Shown here piece after piece: positions 5,284-5,428 of a stretch of DNA of 5,428 nt. This stretch comes from Syntrophomonas sp. UBA1376 (lineage in GTDB: Bacteria > Bacillota > Syntrophomonadia > Syntrophomonadales > Syntrophomonadaceae). The position numbers were made by a program, and so were the translations under genes. The first letter of the stretch is position 1, and every line of letters begins with the position of its first letter. Under the pieces are notes generated by a model that was not told where the DNA came from, ran no database searches, and saw nothing but the letters and a program-made list of their open reading frames with translations. Where the stretch lies: contig DBRE01000015.1 in assembly GCA_002305535.1 (NCBI GenBank), forward strand, positions 2,649-8,076. The letters run 5' to 3'.

Positions 5284-5314
5284 CGCAAGTTGAAGGACCG
5301 TCCCCTGACTTGCG
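5284..5314 (+). repeat. imperfect hairpin downstream of csrA
   Basis: CGCAAGT (5284-5290) pairs with ACTTGCG (5308-5314), and the inner GGA (5295-5297) can pair with TCC (5301-5303). Two G-U pairs and two mismatches lie between. Only a short TTTT at 5326-5329 follows, eleven bases away, so it is a poor intrinsic terminator. The right half (5299-5314) nearly matches 4522-4536 in the fliW leader, which suggests a dispersed repeat. It could still mark the end of the csrA transcript. Confidence 0.5.
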
Positions 5315-5329
5315 AAGGCTTCTAATTTT

Positions 5330-5425
5330 GACGCAGATTAACGCAGATTTGTTAAGAAGAAAAAAGCCCTGACAAATAAAATAAAAAATCATAAAGAATC
5401 ATAAAAATCTGCGTAAATCAGCGTC
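5330..5425 (+). repeat. AT-rich element with 21-base terminal inverted repeats
   Basis: The left end (5330-5350) and right end (5405-5425) are inverted copies matching at 19 of 21 positions. Each is itself a tandem of an ACGCAGATT-like unit. The 54-base interior is strongly AT-rich and includes AATCATAAA twice in close succession. It has no coding capacity. The structure is that of a small non-autonomous mobile element or structured intergenic repeat. A truncated relative lies at 4459-4513. The window ends three bases later, so flanking target duplications cannot be judged. Confidence 0.7.
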
Positions 5426-5428
5426 TAA

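Noticed and set aside
5090..5392. 100-codon reverse-strand open reading frame over csrA and downstream
   Set aside because: It overlaps csrA and begins inside the AT-rich element. The translation looks like an antisense shadow with no family resemblance.

Overview
The window is a late-flagellar gene cluster from a bacterium, most likely a member of the Bacillota. The order flgM, flgN, flgK, flgL, a YviE/DUF6470-type gene, fliW, csrA matches the order I recall from Bacillus subtilis and many Clostridia. The FlgM and FlgN sequences and the FliW-CsrA pair support a clostridial lineage. A syntrophic, Syntrophomonas-like clostridium is my best guess, but the species cannot be fixed from sequence alone. 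All seven genes are on the + strand, each with a good Shine-Dalgarno (SD) sequence.

Layout: positions 1-57 hold a few codons of a possible upstream gene and a strong intrinsic terminator, so the flagellar transcript probably starts in the window, just upstream of flgM. From 111 to 4211 five genes are packed with gaps of 5-19 bases: flgM (anti-sigma-28 factor), flgN (export chaperone), flgK and flgL (the two hook-filament junction proteins) and the DUF6470 gene. The run is then broken by a 342-base non-coding stretch (4212-4553). It holds five copies of a REP-like palindrome in alternating orientation, a sixth unrelated palindrome, a pair of AAGGA-bearing direct repeats and an AT-rich inverted-repeat element. 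fliW and csrA follow, 3 bases apart. After csrA (5271-5428) come an imperfect hairpin and a second, fuller copy of the AT-rich element, which reaches almost to the window edge.

How the genes work together: FlgM holds sigma-28 inactive until the hook is complete and FlgM is exported. FlgN then delivers FlgK and FlgL to the export gate to form the junction on which flagellin assembles. FliW binds free flagellin. When flagellin is exported, FliW is released and binds CsrA, relieving CsrA's block on flagellin mRNA translation. Flagellin (hag/fliC) is not in the window and may lie downstream.

The genes themselves are a well-known system. The least ordinary part is the repeat-rich DNA around fliW-csrA. 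It shows compensatory changes between palindrome arms, is rich in GGA/ANGGA motifs of the kind CsrA binds, and brackets the two regulator genes with related repeats. A second unusual point is a run of four 9-residue repeats in the DUF6470 protein.
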